From positions 18,916-82,915 of the forward strand of contig NZ_JACIFA010000015.1 of the NCBI RefSeq assembly GCF_014197135.1: a DNA stretch of 64,000 bases, written 5' to 3'. The notes beneath the pieces are model-generated. The model was given only the letters and a program-made list of their open reading frames with translations, was not told the DNA's origin and searched no databases. Source of the stretch: Sphingomonas zeae (GTDB taxonomy: Bacteria > Pseudomonadota > Alphaproteobacteria > Sphingomonadales > Sphingomonadaceae). A program made the position numbers and the translations under genes. Positions 35,184 through 44,105 of this stretch are shown in pieces (the stretch's first letter is position 1; each line of letters opens with the position of its first letter).

Positions 35184-37856
35184 ATGACTGAGCTGCCCAA
35201 GACGTTCGACCCCGCCGCAATCGAAGCCCGCTGGTATGGCCATTGGGAGGAAAAGGGCCTGTTCCGCCCCGACCGCCCGAATGCCGAGCCTTGGACGATC
35301 GTCAACCCGCCGCCCAACGTCACCGGCAACCTGCATATCGGCCACGCGCTGGACAACACGTTGCAGGATATCCTCGTCCGCCATGCCCGGCTGAAGGGCA
35401 AGGATGCACTGTGGGTCGTCGGCACCGATCATGCGGGCATCGCGACCCAGATGGTCGTCGAGCGCCAGATGAACGCGCGCGGTGAGAAGCGCACCCACTT
35501 CACCCGCGACCAGTTCCTGGAAAAGGTCTGGACGTGGAAGGCGGAAAGCGGCGGCCAGATCACTGGCCAGTTGCGGCGTCTGGGCTGCTCGATGGATTGG
35601 GCCAATGAGCGGTTTACGATGGACGAGGGCTTCAGCAAGGCGGTGCTGAAGGTCTTTGTCGACCTGTACGCCCAAGGCCTGCTCTACCGCGACAAGCGGC
35701 TGGTCAATTGGGATGCGGGCCTGGGCACCGCGATCAGCGACCTGGAGGTCGAGACGCGCGAGGTGAAGGGCAGCTTCTGGCGCCTCCGCTATCCGCTCGC
35801 CGATGGATCGGGCTTTATCGAGGTAGCGACGACGCGCCCCGAGACGATGCTCGCCGACATGGCGGTCGCGGTTCACCCGGACGACGCGCGCTATACCGCG
35901 CTGATCGGCAAGCAGGTCCGCCTGCCGATCACCGGCCGCCTGATCCCGATCGTCGCCGACGAACATGCCGACCCCGAACTGGGATCGGGCGCGGTGAAGA
36001 TCACGCCCGGCCACGACTTCAACGATTTCGAGGTCGGCCGCCGCGCCGGGATCGAGGCGCGGGACATGCTCAACATGCTCGATGGCAAGGCGCATATCTG
36101 CCAGACCTCGGACGGCCTGATCCCCGACGCGTTCCTGGGCCTTTCGACCGCCGACGCGCGCAAGGCCGTCGTCGCGCGGCTGAAGGAAGAGGGCGTCCTG
36201 ATCCCGCACATCGACAAGGACGGCGCCGAGCACGACGCCGAGCCGCGCACGATCCAGACGCCGTTCGGCGACCGTTCGGGCGTGGTGATCGAGCCATGGC
36301 TGACCGATCAATGGTATGTCGACGCCAAGACGCTGGCCCAGCCCGCAATTCAGGCGGTGCGCTCGGGCAAGATCAAGATCGTGCCGCAGGCGTGGGAAAA
36401 GACCTTCTTCAACTGGATGGAGAATATCCAGCCCTGGTGCGTCAGCCGTCAGCTCTGGTGGGGGCACCAGATCCCGGCCTGGTTCGCGGAGGATGGCCGC
36501 GTGTTCGTCGCCGAGAGCGAGGAAGAAGCGCAAGGGCAGGCGGGCGCAGGCGTCACCCTGACTCGCGACCCGGACGTGCTCGACACCTGGTTCTCGTCCG
36601 CACTATGGCCCTTCGCGACGCTCGGCTGGCCCGACAATGGCGACAAGACGCTGGCGGGGCGTTATCCGAACGACGTGCTCATTTCCGGCTTCGACATCCT
36701 GTTCTTCTGGGATGCGCGGATGATGATGCAGGGCATGCACTTCATGGAAGATGTGCCCTTCAAGACGCTGTATCTCCATGGTCTCGTCCGCGCCGCCGAC
36801 GGCTCGAAAATGTCGAAGTCGAAGGGCAATACGGTCGATCCGCTGGGCCTGATCGACCAATATGGCGCCGACGCGCTGCGCTTCTTCATGGCGGCGATGG
36901 AAAGCCAGGGCCGCGACATCAAGATGGATGAGCGCCGTGTCGAGGGCTATCGCAACTTCGCGACCAAGCTGTGGAACGCGGCGCGCTTCGCCCAGGCCAA
37001 TGGCATCGGCGCATCGACGACGCTGGAGGCGCCCAACGCGACGCTGGCGGTCAACAAGTGGATCATCGCCGAAACGGTGAAGACGGTGCAGACGGTCGAC
37101 CTCGCGCTGGCCGATTACCGCTTCGACGGTGCGGCCAACACAATCTACCAGTTCGTCTGGAGCCGGTTCTGCGACTGGTATCTCGAACTCATCAAGCCGG
37201 TCCTGCAGGGCGGCGAAGAGGGCGGCGACGAAACCCGTGCCGTGGCGGGCTGGGTGCTCGACCAGATATTGGTCCTGCTCCACCCGTTCATGCCGTTCAT
37301 CACCGAGGAGCTGTGGCACGCCATGGGTGCGCGCGATCATGACCTGATCGTGGCCCAGTGGCCGATGGCCGACGCCCGCGCGCTCGACCCGGAGGCGGAG
37401 CGCGAGATTGACTGGCTGATCCGTCTGGTCAGCGAAATCCGTGCGGCTCGGACCGAACTCAACGTGCCGCCGGGCGCGCGCCTGCCGATGCATGTGCGTG
37501 ATGCCCATGGAGATACGCAGGCGCGGCTGACCCGGCAGGCCTCGGCGCTCGCGCGTCTGGCGCGTGTCGACGCGGCCGAGGGCGAAGTCTCGGGCGGTGC
37601 GGCGCAGGTTGTGGTGGACGAAGCGACCTTCGTCCTGCCGCTGGAGGGCGTGATCGACCTCGACGCCGAGCGCCAGCGCCTGACCAAGGCGATCGCGGCG
37701 GTCGAGAAGGAGCGCGACGCGCTGGGCGGGCGGCTGAGCAACGCAAGCTTCGTCGAACGCGCCAAGCCCGAAGCGGTCGAGAAGGCGAAGGCCGACCATG
37801 CCGACAAGATGGCCGAGTCAGCGCGCCTGCACGCCGCGCTGGGCCGCCTGGGCTGA
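35184..37856 (+). CDS. valS: Valyl-tRNA synthetase ValS
   Basis: Class I aminoacyl-tRNA synthetase charging tRNA-Val. The 890 residues include the HIGH motif at His51-His54 (GNLHIGHALDNTLQD), the CP1 editing domain (about 190-330), the KMSKS loop (GSKMSKSKGNTVDP near 540), the anticodon-binding helical domain and a C-terminal coiled coil (GVIDLDAERQRLTKAI onward) typical of ValS. It has a weak ribosome site (AAGGCAG) before the ATG. The neighbourhood tolC, PopZ-like, valS is shared with many alphaproteobacteria, here interrupted by the LOV kinase. It is followed by repeat R4. Confidence 0.97.
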   Translation: MTELPKTFDPAAIEARWYGHWEEKGLFRPDRPNAEPWTIVNPPPNVTGNLHIGHALDNTLQDILVRHARLKGKDALWVVGTDHAGIATQMVVERQMNARGEKRTHFTRDQFLEKVWTWKAESGGQITGQLRRLGCSMDWANERFTMDEGFSKAVLKVFVDLYAQGLLYRDKRLVNWDAGLGTAISDLEVETREVKGSFWRLRYPLADGSGFIEVATTRPETMLADMAVAVHPDDARYTALIGKQVRLPITGRLIPIVADEHADPELGSGAVKITPGHDFNDFEVGRRAGIEARDMLNMLDGKAHICQTSDGLIPDAFLGLSTADARKAVVARLKEEGVLIPHIDKDGAEHDAEPRTIQTPFGDRSGVVIEPWLTDQWYVDAKTLAQPAIQAVRSGKIKIVPQAWEKTFFNWMENIQPWCVSRQLWWGHQIPAWFAEDGRVFVAESEEEAQGQAGAGVTLTRDPDVLDTWFSSALWPFATLGWPDNGDKTLAGRYPNDVLISGFDILFFWDARMMMQGMHFMEDVPFKTLYLHGLVRAADGSKMSKSKGNTVDPLGLIDQYGADALRFFMAAMESQGRDIKMDERRVEGYRNFATKLWNAARFAQANGIGASTTLEAPNATLAVNKWIIAETVKTVQTVDLALADYRFDGAANTIYQFVWSRFCDWYLELIKPVLQGGEEGGDETRAVAGWVLDQILVLLHPFMPFITEELWHAMGARDHDLIVAQWPMADARALDPEAEREIDWLIRLVSEIRAARTELNVPPGARLPMHVRDAHGDTQARLTRQASALARLARVDAAEGEVSGGAAQVVVDEATFVLPLEGVIDLDAERQRLTKAIAAVEKERDALGGRLSNASFVERAKPEAVEKAKADHADKMAESARLHAALGRLG

Positions 37857-37861
37857 CCCTC

Positions 37862-37998
37862 AAATCCTCCCCATCGTAAGATGGGGAGGGGGACCGCGCC
37901 CGCAGGGCGTGGTGGAGGGGCATGGCCGGTCCGTCACCGCCCCTCCACCATCGCTGGCGCGATGGTCCCCCTCCCCAAGCAAGCTTGGGGAGGATTGG
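37862..37998. repeat. Palindromic intergenic repeat R4 (subtype A, symmetrical)
   Basis: Between convergent valS and the antiporter gene. The left half is CCTCCCC-ATCGTAAGAT-GGGGAGG followed by a hairpin CGCCC-GCA-GGGCG. The right half is a mirror arrangement with hairpin ACCATCGC-TGGC-GCGATGGT and CCTCCCC-AAGCAAGCTT-GGGGAGG. The two halves are head-to-head versions of the same unit with different hairpin tips, unlike R2, R5 and R6, where the right half is a distinct unit. Confidence 0.8.
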
Positions 37999-37999
37999 T

Positions 38000-39778
38000 T
38001 TATCCCTGTTCCCCCAATCGTCGCAGCCGCCGGATGCGGGGCTCGCGCTGCAACTGCGCTTCACGCCGGATGACCTGGCGAAGTTCGTCGCGCTTTTCGT
38101 GGATCGACGCGATCACCGGCCCCATCGCGACGCCCAGATCGACCAGCACGGCCTCCGACAATTGGAGCGAGCTCTCCAGCGTCTCGGGCACCGCCTCGCT
38201 GACGCCCGCGCGGTACAGCTCGGTCGCATGCGCCATGTCGCGGGCGCGCGCGATAATCGGCAGATCGGGCGCGGCCTCGCGGATGCGGCGTGCCAGCCGC
38301 ACGGTCAGCACCGGATCGTCCATGGTCAGGATCAGCGCGCGTGCGGCGGGCAGGTTCAGCCGGTCGACCAGTTCGGCCCGTGCTACATCACCGAACAGCA
38401 CCGGATAGCCTGCGCGCCGCGCCTCGCCCACCGAATCGATGTCGGCCTCCACCGCGACATAGGATTGGCTATGGACGGTCAGCATGTCGGCGATCATCTT
38501 GCCGACACGGCCAAAGCCGATGATGACGGTCCGCCCGGTGTCGCCATCGGCCTCCGGCGCGGGGGGCAGGTCGCCGCTGCGCGCCTCGATCCGGCGAGAG
38601 ATGACGCGGCCAGCCTTGGCGAGCAGCGGGGTAATGGTCAGGCCGATTGCCGTCACCGTCTGCCAGAAGGATGCGGTTGAGGGCAGGATCAGCTGGGCTT
38701 GCGCTGCCGTCCCCAGTACGATCAGCGTCGTCTCGGACGGGCTTCCCATCAGCAGGCCGGTTTCGGCAGCTACCGCGCGCCGGGCATGGGCGACGCGCAG
38801 CAGCAGATAGGTGACGATCGCCTTGACCGCGATCACACCCATCACCGCGAGCAGCAGCATGTCCCAGTTCCTGGCGATCAATCGCAGGTCCAGGCTCATG
38901 CCCACGGTAATCAGGAACACACCTAGCGCCAAGCCCTTGAACGGCGCGGTCATCACCTCGACCTCCGAATGATATTCGGTCTCGGCGATCAGCAGGCCGG
39001 CCAGAAGTGCCCCCACGATCGGCGACAAGCCGGCGGCGGTGGTCGCGACGCTGGCGACGATGACGACCAGCAGCGAGGCCGCCAGGAAAAGCTCGGGGCT
39101 CTTGGTCCGTGCAGCCTGTGCGAACAGGCGCGGCAGGACCAGCTTGCCGCCCAGATACATGGCCAGCACCGTCAGCCCACCGCGCAAGGCGACGCCCGCA
39201 ATACCGACCCAGCCTTCGTCGCTGGCGGTCGGCGCCATGGCGCCCAGCGCGAAAATGATCGGGACCAGCGCCAGATCCTCGAACAACAGCATCGCGAAAG
39301 CCCCGCGCCCGACGGGACTGGTCGTCCCAACGAGCGGTAGCACCAACGCAGTCGAGGATAGGGTCAGGGCGAGGCCCAGCCCGATCGCTCCAGCCCAGCC
39401 TTGACCCAGCATATGGAGCGCGATGCCGATCAGCGCCGCCGATCCGATCAGTTCGGCCGCGCCCGTGCCGAACACCAGCCGCCGCATCGCCCATAATCTG
39501 CGAAAAGATAGCTCCAAGCCGATGGAAAACAGCAATAATATGATTCCGAACTCGGCGAACGGTTCGATCGATTCCGGGTTCGAGATGGTCAGATAATAAA
39601 GCCATGGTGCATGGGGGACGAGCGACCCCAGCCCGGCAGGCCCTACCAGCAGCCCGACCAGGATGAACCCGATCACCGGGCTGACCCGGAAACGGGCAAA
39701 GGCCGGAATGACGATCCCCGCCGATCCGAGGATCACGAGGGCGTCGGAAAAGCCCTGATTGTCTAACCGAAGTGCCAT
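38000..39778 (-). CDS. KefB-type monovalent cation:proton antiporter (CPA2) with RCK domain
   Basis: A 592-residue inner-membrane antiporter. About 12 membrane helices of the Na/H-exchanger fold (residues 10-385) include the core motif SSTALVLPLVG, then LLFEDLALVPIIF. A cytosolic RCK_N nucleotide-binding domain (about 410-530) begins TVIIGFGRVGKMIADML. It resembles glutathione-gated K+ efflux systems KefB/KefC, exchanging K+ for H+ during electrophile stress. There is no separate KefF/KefG-like ancillary gene. The start at 39778 has a candidate promoter very close upstream on the reverse strand (CTGACA, 17 nt, CTAGTC; 39786-39814). Substrate ion is inferred. Confidence 0.92.
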   Translation of the reverse strand: MALRLDNQGFSDALVILGSAGIVIPAFARFRVSPVIGFILVGLLVGPAGLGSLVPHAPWLYYLTISNPESIEPFAEFGIILLLFSIGLELSFRRLWAMRRLVFGTGAAELIGSAALIGIALHMLGQGWAGAIGLGLALTLSSTALVLPLVGTTSPVGRGAFAMLLFEDLALVPIIFALGAMAPTASDEGWVGIAGVALRGGLTVLAMYLGGKLVLPRLFAQAARTKSPELFLAASLLVVIVASVATTAAGLSPIVGALLAGLLIAETEYHSEVEVMTAPFKGLALGVFLITVGMSLDLRLIARNWDMLLLAVMGVIAVKAIVTYLLLRVAHARRAVAAETGLLMGSPSETTLIVLGTAAQAQLILPSTASFWQTVTAIGLTITPLLAKAGRVISRRIEARSGDLPPAPEADGDTGRTVIIGFGRVGKMIADMLTVHSQSYVAVEADIDSVGEARRAGYPVLFGDVARAELVDRLNLPAARALILTMDDPVLTVRLARRIREAAPDLPIIARARDMAHATELYRAGVSEAVPETLESSLQLSEAVLVDLGVAMGPVIASIHEKRDELRQVIRREAQLQREPRIRRLRRLGEQG

Positions 39779-39891
39779 GGTGACAGACTAGCCCGGCTTT
39801 GGCGCGCTTGTCAGGTCGTTAATCCCACGAAACGGCGATGGGGCGATTCGTCCAATGGGGGCTGGCGCGGCGGCGGCGTTAGGGCAGCGCG

Positions 39892-40341
39892 ATGAAGCCG
39901 CGCAATATCGCTGTCCTTATGATCCTACCCTGTCTCGCGCTGGTTGCCTGTGGCGATGGCGACCGGGCGGAACGGTTGAAGGCGGCAGGCCCCAACCCCT
40001 CGCTCGACGCGTTGATGCGGGTCGCGGACGCCGATGCGGGCGGACGAACCTTCGGCCAGTGCCTGGCCTGTCATACGATCGGCAAGGGGGAGCTCGACCG
40101 GGCCGGCCCCAATCTGCACGCCATCATGGGCAAGCCGGTAGCGGGCGGCAGTGCGCGCTATGGCTATACCGCCGCGCTCGAACGGATCGGCGGCCATTGG
40201 GATCGCGCGACGATGAGCCGCTGGCTGACCTCGCCGCAACGGTTCGCGCCGGGGACGAAGATGACGTATGCGGGACTTGCCGATCCGCTCGCGCGCGCCG
40301 ACGTGATTGCCTATCTGGAGCGTGAAGGCCGCTCCCGATAA
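39892..40341 (+). CDS. Class I cytochrome c, probable lipoprotein
   Basis: A 149-residue exported mono-haem cytochrome. The heme motif is CLACH (Cys57, Cys60, His61) and the likely axial Met124 is in GTKMTYAG. The N-terminal signal ends LALVAC, a lipobox-like sequence with Cys20, so it may be anchored to the membrane as a lipoprotein. It resembles short cytochrome c2/c-552 electron carriers that shuttle between the bc1 complex and terminal oxidase. It is divergent from the antiporter and convergent, with only nine bases between stops, with the CHAP-like gene. No operon partner. Confidence 0.9.
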   Translation: MKPRNIAVLMILPCLALVACGDGDRAERLKAAGPNPSLDALMRVADADAGGRTFGQCLACHTIGKGELDRAGPNLHAIMGKPVAGGSARYGYTAALERIGGHWDRATMSRWLTSPQRFAPGTKMTYAGLADPLARADVIAYLEREGRSR

Positions 40342-40350
40342 GCGCGATTG

Positions 40351-40893
40351 TCAGGCGACAGCGAACGCGTCGGCCGCCCGATTGCCCTTGCTGTCGAGCA
40401 ATATGGGGACAGCGGTGGCTGGCGCATTCATGTAGAGCGGTTTGCGGGCCTCAAGGAACCGTTCTTTGGAATAGGCAAGGATGCACACCTTGTCTCCCTG
40501 ATTGCCGCCCAGCACATGGTAATCCGTTGCGTCCTCGCCGACATACAGGCCGACATGGCCTCCACCGTTGCGGGTGAAGACGATGACGTCGCCCAGGTCG
40601 GGCTGGCCGCTGGGCTGGCCGAAATTGCGCCAGTTGAGCGCCCAGAGCGGATTGACCGGTGGCGTCTTGCCCGCACGGCGCGCTACGACGGCCATGGTCA
40701 GGCCGCACCATGGAATAGAGTCCGCCGGGTAGGACTGGGCGACATTGCCGCCGACTTCCTGCGCCCATTCGAGGATCACCGGATTATCACCGGAGCCAAG
40801 CTTTTCCTGGGTTCCGAAGATCTTCAATGTTTCCGCGACCATGCGCGGCAGCGGATCAACCCTGGTCAGCCAGCCGTAATTTCCCAGATCCAT
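40351..40893 (-). CDS. TIGR02594-family CHAP/NlpC-P60-like hydrolase
   Basis: A 180-residue protein with the papain-like amidase signature of TIGR02594 proteins. Catalytic Cys63 is in SIPWCGLTMAVVARRAG, His113 in GGGHVGLYVGED, and a later polar residue in LGGNQGDKV. Such domains cut peptidoglycan peptides and are common in phage endolysins and secreted hydrolases. No signal peptide or cell-wall-binding domain is visible, which is odd for a wall enzyme. The start at 40893 follows GGAGA. It lies downstream of icd, separated by a perfect palindrome. No phage genes adjoin it. Confidence 0.8.
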   Translation of the reverse strand: MDLGNYGWLTRVDPLPRMVAETLKIFGTQEKLGSGDNPVILEWAQEVGGNVAQSYPADSIPWCGLTMAVVARRAGKTPPVNPLWALNWRNFGQPSGQPDLGDVIVFTRNGGGHVGLYVGEDATDYHVLGGNQGDKVCILAYSKERFLEARKPLYMNAPATAVPILLDSKGNRAADAFAVA

Positions 40894-40925
40894 TCTCCGT
40901 CTCCCGATCGAGCAATACGCAAGAA

Positions 40926-40951
40926 GACCCGGGAGGCATGCCTCCCGGGTC
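40926..40951 (-). terminator. Perfect 26-bp palindrome downstream of icd
   Basis: GACCCGGGAGGCA (40926-40938) is followed directly by its reverse complement TGCCTCCCGGGTC (40939-40951). On the icd strand it is followed by TTCTTGC, a weak T-rich tail. Position 54 bases after the icd stop fits an intrinsic terminator insulating the CHAP-like gene. Confidence 0.6.
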
Positions 40952-41005
40952 CAGATTGCGCGCATCGGGATCGGCCGCCAAATGGCGACCGGACCGAAAC
41001 GGATC

Positions 41006-42226
41006 TTACTGCCAGTTGCCCATTGCGGTTTCGAGGTTGACGCGGATCGCCTCGAAGAACTGCTCGGTGGTCATCCAGGGCTGGTCGGGGCCGATCAGGA
41101 TGGCCAGGTCCTTGGTCATCTGGCCATTCTCGACGGTCTGGATGCAGACCTTCTCCAGCGTCTCGGCGAAACGAACGACGTCGGGTGTGTTGTCGAACTT
41201 GCCGCGATACTTCAGGCCGCCGGTCCAGGCGAAGATCGACGCGATCGGATTGGTCGAGGTCGCCTTGCCCTGCTGATGCTGGCGATAGTGACGCGTCACG
41301 GTGCCGTGCGCGGCTTCCGCCTCGATCGTCTTGCCGTCCGGGGTCATCAGGACCGAGGTCATCAGGCCCAGCGAGCCGAAGCCCTGCGCAACCTGGTCCG
41401 ACTGCACATCGCCGTCGTAATTCTTGCAGGCCCAGACGAATTCGCCATGCCACTTCAGCGCCGAGGCGACCATGTCGTCGATCAGGCGGTGCTGATACTC
41501 GATGCCCGCCGCCTTGAACTGGTCGGCGAACTCGGTGTCGTACACTTCCTGGAAGATGTCCTTGAAGCGGCCGTCATAGGCCTTGAGGATGGTGTTCTTG
41601 GTCGACAGATAGACCGGCCAGCCGCGACCCAGGCCATAGTTCATCGAGGCGCGCGCGAAGTCGCGAATCGATTCGTCGAGGTTGTACATCCCCATGGCGA
41701 CGCCCGAGCTGGGGAAGTTGAACACCTCCTCCTCGATCGTCTCGCCATTTTCGCCTTCCCACTTCATGGTCAGCTTGCCCTTGCCGGGCACCTTGAAGTC
41801 GGTCGCCTTATACTGGTCGCCGAACGCATGACGGCCGACGACGATCGGGTGGGTCCAGCCGGGGATCAGGCGGGGGACGTTCTTGATGACGATCGGCTCG
41901 CGGAACACCACGCCGCCCAGGATGTTGCGGATGGTGCCGTTGGGCGACTTCCACATCTTCTTCAGCCCGAATTCCTCGACGCGCTGCTCGTCGGGGGTGA
42001 TCGTGGCGCACTTGATGGCCACGCCGTACTTCTGCGTGGCGTGGGCGCTATCGATCGTCACCTGATCGCTGGTCGCGTCGCGGTTCTCGACCGACAGGTC
42101 GTAATAGGCCAGTTCGATGTCGAGATACGGCTTGATCAGGCGTTCGCGAATCCATTCCCAGATGATCCGGGTCATTTCGTCGCCGTCGATCTCCACGACG
42201 GGCGTGTTCACCTTGATCTTCGCCAT
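41006..42226 (-). CDS. icd: NADP-dependent isocitrate dehydrogenase
   Basis: TCA-cycle enzyme oxidising isocitrate to 2-oxoglutarate with NADP+. The 406 residues match the eukaryote-like type II homodimeric enzyme found in alphaproteobacteria, not the E. coli Icd type. Landmarks are the N-terminal VNTPVVEIDGDEMTRIIWEWI, NGTIRNILGGVVFREPI (substrate-binding serine/asparagine region), DDMVASALKWHGEFVWACKNYDGDVQSD (metal-binding aspartates), and the cofactor segment AAHGTVTRHYRQH. The start at 42226 (MAKIKV) is preceded by AAGGA. A longer in-frame extension upstream crosses the divergent psd gene and is rejected. Monocistronic. Confidence 0.96.
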   Translation of the reverse strand: MAKIKVNTPVVEIDGDEMTRIIWEWIRERLIKPYLDIELAYYDLSVENRDATSDQVTIDSAHATQKYGVAIKCATITPDEQRVEEFGLKKMWKSPNGTIRNILGGVVFREPIVIKNVPRLIPGWTHPIVVGRHAFGDQYKATDFKVPGKGKLTMKWEGENGETIEEEVFNFPSSGVAMGMYNLDESIRDFARASMNYGLGRGWPVYLSTKNTILKAYDGRFKDIFQEVYDTEFADQFKAAGIEYQHRLIDDMVASALKWHGEFVWACKNYDGDVQSDQVAQGFGSLGLMTSVLMTPDGKTIEAEAAHGTVTRHYRQHQQGKATSTNPIASIFAWTGGLKYRGKFDNTPDVVRFAETLEKVCIQTVENGQMTKDLAILIGPDQPWMTTEQFFEAIRVNLETAMGNWQ

Positions 42227-42368
42227 ATGCGCATCCTTAGATTGGGCTGGTTTTGGCAAGCGTCTAGGGGAGGGGGCGCGGCGGATCAACCACCCTGCGC
42301 CATATGCGAAAGGGCCGGGGCGAACCGAAAAGATTGTGCGATGGCCGGTGGACAGGTAGACAGGACCG

Positions 42369-43091
42369 ATGCCTTCGCTTGAAAAGCCTCCTATCGTCAC
42401 CACCACGGTCAAGTGGCGGTTCCCTGCCGTCCATCCCGAAGGGCGCAAATATGTGCTGATCGGGGCGGGCCTGACCCTGCTCGCCACGCTGATCACCAAG
42501 GTGCTGTTCTGGCCGTTCGTCGGCCTGTGCATCTGGATCGCGGCCTTCTTCCGCGATCCGGTGCGCACCACGCCGCAGGGTGACGACCTGATCGTCGCGC
42601 CTGCCGATGGCCTTGTGACCATGATCCAGCGTGTGCCGATCCCGCGAGAACTGGTCGGTGAACTGGGCGATGCGCCGCTGGTGCGCGTGTCGATCTTCAT
42701 GTCGGTGTTCGACGTGCATATCAATCGCACGCCGGTCGCAGGTGTCATCCGCCAGGTCGTTTATATCTCGGGCAAGTTCCTGAATGCCGATCTCGACAAG
42801 GCGTCGGACGAGAATGAGCGCCAGCATTTCGTCGTCGAGGGCCGTGACGGTCGCAAGATCGGCTTTACCCAGATTGCGGGTCTGGTCGCTCGCCGGATCG
42901 TCGGTTTCGTCAAGCCGGGGGACATGGTCGCGGCGGGTCAGCGCGTCGGCCTGATCCGATTCGGCAGCCGCGTCGACGTCTATCTGCCCGATGACGTGAT
43001 GCCGCAGGTTTGCCTGGGCCAACGTTCGGTGGCGGGTGAGACGGTGCTGGGCCGGGTCGGCGGCAAGCCGATGACCGGCATTGCGCAGTAA
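42369..43091 (+). CDS. psd: Phosphatidylserine decarboxylase proenzyme
   Basis: Makes phosphatidylethanolamine by decarboxylating phosphatidylserine. The 240 residues are the short alphaproteobacterial type. Two hydrophobic stretches near the N terminus (LIGAGLTLLATLITKVLFWP and FVGLCIWIAAFF) anchor it to the inner membrane. VSIFMSVFDVHINRTPVAG is conserved. The self-cleavage site that forms the pyruvoyl group is Gly-Ser in LIRFGSRVDVYLP near the C terminus. AGGA precedes the ATG. pssA follows after 14 bases, so the two enzymes of PE synthesis are co-transcribed. Confidence 0.95.
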   Translation: MPSLEKPPIVTTTVKWRFPAVHPEGRKYVLIGAGLTLLATLITKVLFWPFVGLCIWIAAFFRDPVRTTPQGDDLIVAPADGLVTMIQRVPIPRELVGELGDAPLVRVSIFMSVFDVHINRTPVAGVIRQVVYISGKFLNADLDKASDENERQHFVVEGRDGRKIGFTQIAGLVARRIVGFVKPGDMVAAGQRVGLIRFGSRVDVYLPDDVMPQVCLGQRSVAGETVLGRVGGKPMTGIAQ

Positions 43092-43105
43092 GCCGCAACG
43101 TCAGG

Positions 43106-43930
43106 ATGGCCATTTCCCCCCGTTTCGCACGCCGCCGCGCCAATGGTGAGCCACCGCGCGGCCTTCCCTTGCGGGCTATCATTCCCAATGCGGTGACCGC
43201 GCTTGCGCTGGTTTCCGGGCTGACGGGGGTAAAGTTCGCGATCGCAGGATCGTGGGAGGCAGCGGTCACCATGATCATGGTGGCAGCCGTGCTGGACGCT
43301 TTGGACGGCCAGATTGCGCGCCTGCTGCGCGGGGAAAGCCGGTTCGGCGCCGAGCTTGATTCGCTGTCCGACGCCATCTCATTCGGCGTCGCGCCGGCCC
43401 TGATCCTTTATCTCTGGTCGCTCGAGAACCTGCCGCGTATCGGCTGGATATGTGCGGTCCTTCAGGCGGTGTTCTGCGCATTGCGTCTGGCGCGCTTCAA
43501 CTCCCAGCTTGACGTGACCGACCAGCCGCGCAAGACCGCCGGCTTCTTCACCGGCATTCCTGCCCCGGCAGGAGCGGGGCTGGCTATGCTGCCGCTCTAT
43601 CTCTGGTTCTGGACGGGCGAACCGGTCTTTTCCTCGCCCTATCTGGTCGCACCCTGGGTCGCCTTCATTGCGCTGCTCATGGTGTCGAGCCTGGCGACCC
43701 TGTCTTGGACCTCGTTCCGTTTGCGCCGCCATGTGCGGTTCGAGGCGCTGGCGATCATTGTTCTTGTCGGCGTGGCGCTGATCTCGGCCCCCTGGCATGC
43801 GCTGACCGCCCTATGCCTGGCCTATCTGGTAAGCATTCCCGTGACCATGATCGCCTATGCGCGGCTCAAGCGGCAGCGCGGCGGCGGGCCAGCAGCGAAG
43901 GGGCCGGGGAGCCTGCCGCCCAGCGCCTGA
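43106..43930 (+). CDS. pssA: CDP-diacylglycerol-serine O-phosphatidyltransferase
   Basis: An integral membrane enzyme of 274 residues forming phosphatidylserine from CDP-diacylglycerol and serine. The CDP-alcohol phosphotransferase motif is complete: DALDGQIAR, then GAELDSLSD, with all three aspartates of the D-G-AR-G-D-D signature (about residues 63-88). Seven or so hydrophobic segments follow the N-terminal basic stretch. It feeds psd directly upstream. The last 65 bases overlap, tail to tail, the end of a small membrane-protein gene on the other strand. Confidence 0.95.
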   Translation: MAISPRFARRRANGEPPRGLPLRAIIPNAVTALALVSGLTGVKFAIAGSWEAAVTMIMVAAVLDALDGQIARLLRGESRFGAELDSLSDAISFGVAPALILYLWSLENLPRIGWICAVLQAVFCALRLARFNSQLDVTDQPRKTAGFFTGIPAPAGAGLAMLPLYLWFWTGEPVFSSPYLVAPWVAFIALLMVSSLATLSWTSFRLRRHVRFEALAIIVLVGVALISAPWHALTALCLAYLVSIPVTMIAYARLKRQRGGGPAAKGPGSLPPSA

Positions 43931-44105
43931 CCGCAATCCGGCGTTCGGCCACGACCAGCGTGGCGAGGGGCGCGAAAGCGGGTTCGACATGGCCGGTGGC
44001 GAGATGCAGGATGCGACGCCATTGCGGTGCGATCATCATTGCTATGGTGGTCAGGGCGGCGACCAACGCGCCCGTGAAAACCAGAACACTCACCACGATC
44101 ATCAT
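43866..44105 (-). CDS. Small hypothetical membrane protein
   Basis: A 79-residue protein with one clear N-terminal membrane segment (IVVSVLVFTGALVAALTTIAMMIAP) and a basic C-terminal tail. AGGAGG lies eight bases before the ATG at 44105, a near-ideal ribosome site, which supports a real gene despite the 3' overlap of 65 bp with pssA. A longer in-frame start upstream lacks such a site. Family not recognised; no operon partner. Confidence 0.55.
   Translation of the reverse strand: MMIVVSVLVFTGALVAALTTIAMMIAPQWRRILHLATGHVEPAFAPLATLVVAERRIAVRRWAAGSPAPSLLARRRAAA

Noticed and set aside
34914..36533. Reverse-strand open frame of 539 codons across the LOV kinase end and valS
   Set aside because: Crosses two well-supported genes on the other strand and has no recognisable domain.
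40351..40893. Prophage remnant around the CHAP-like gene
   Set aside because: Neighbours are a cytochrome c and icd; there are no structural, integrase or holin genes.
42227..42748. N-terminal extension of icd
   Set aside because: The open frame continues upstream of MAKIKV only as antisense to psd; the 406-residue start matches the family length.
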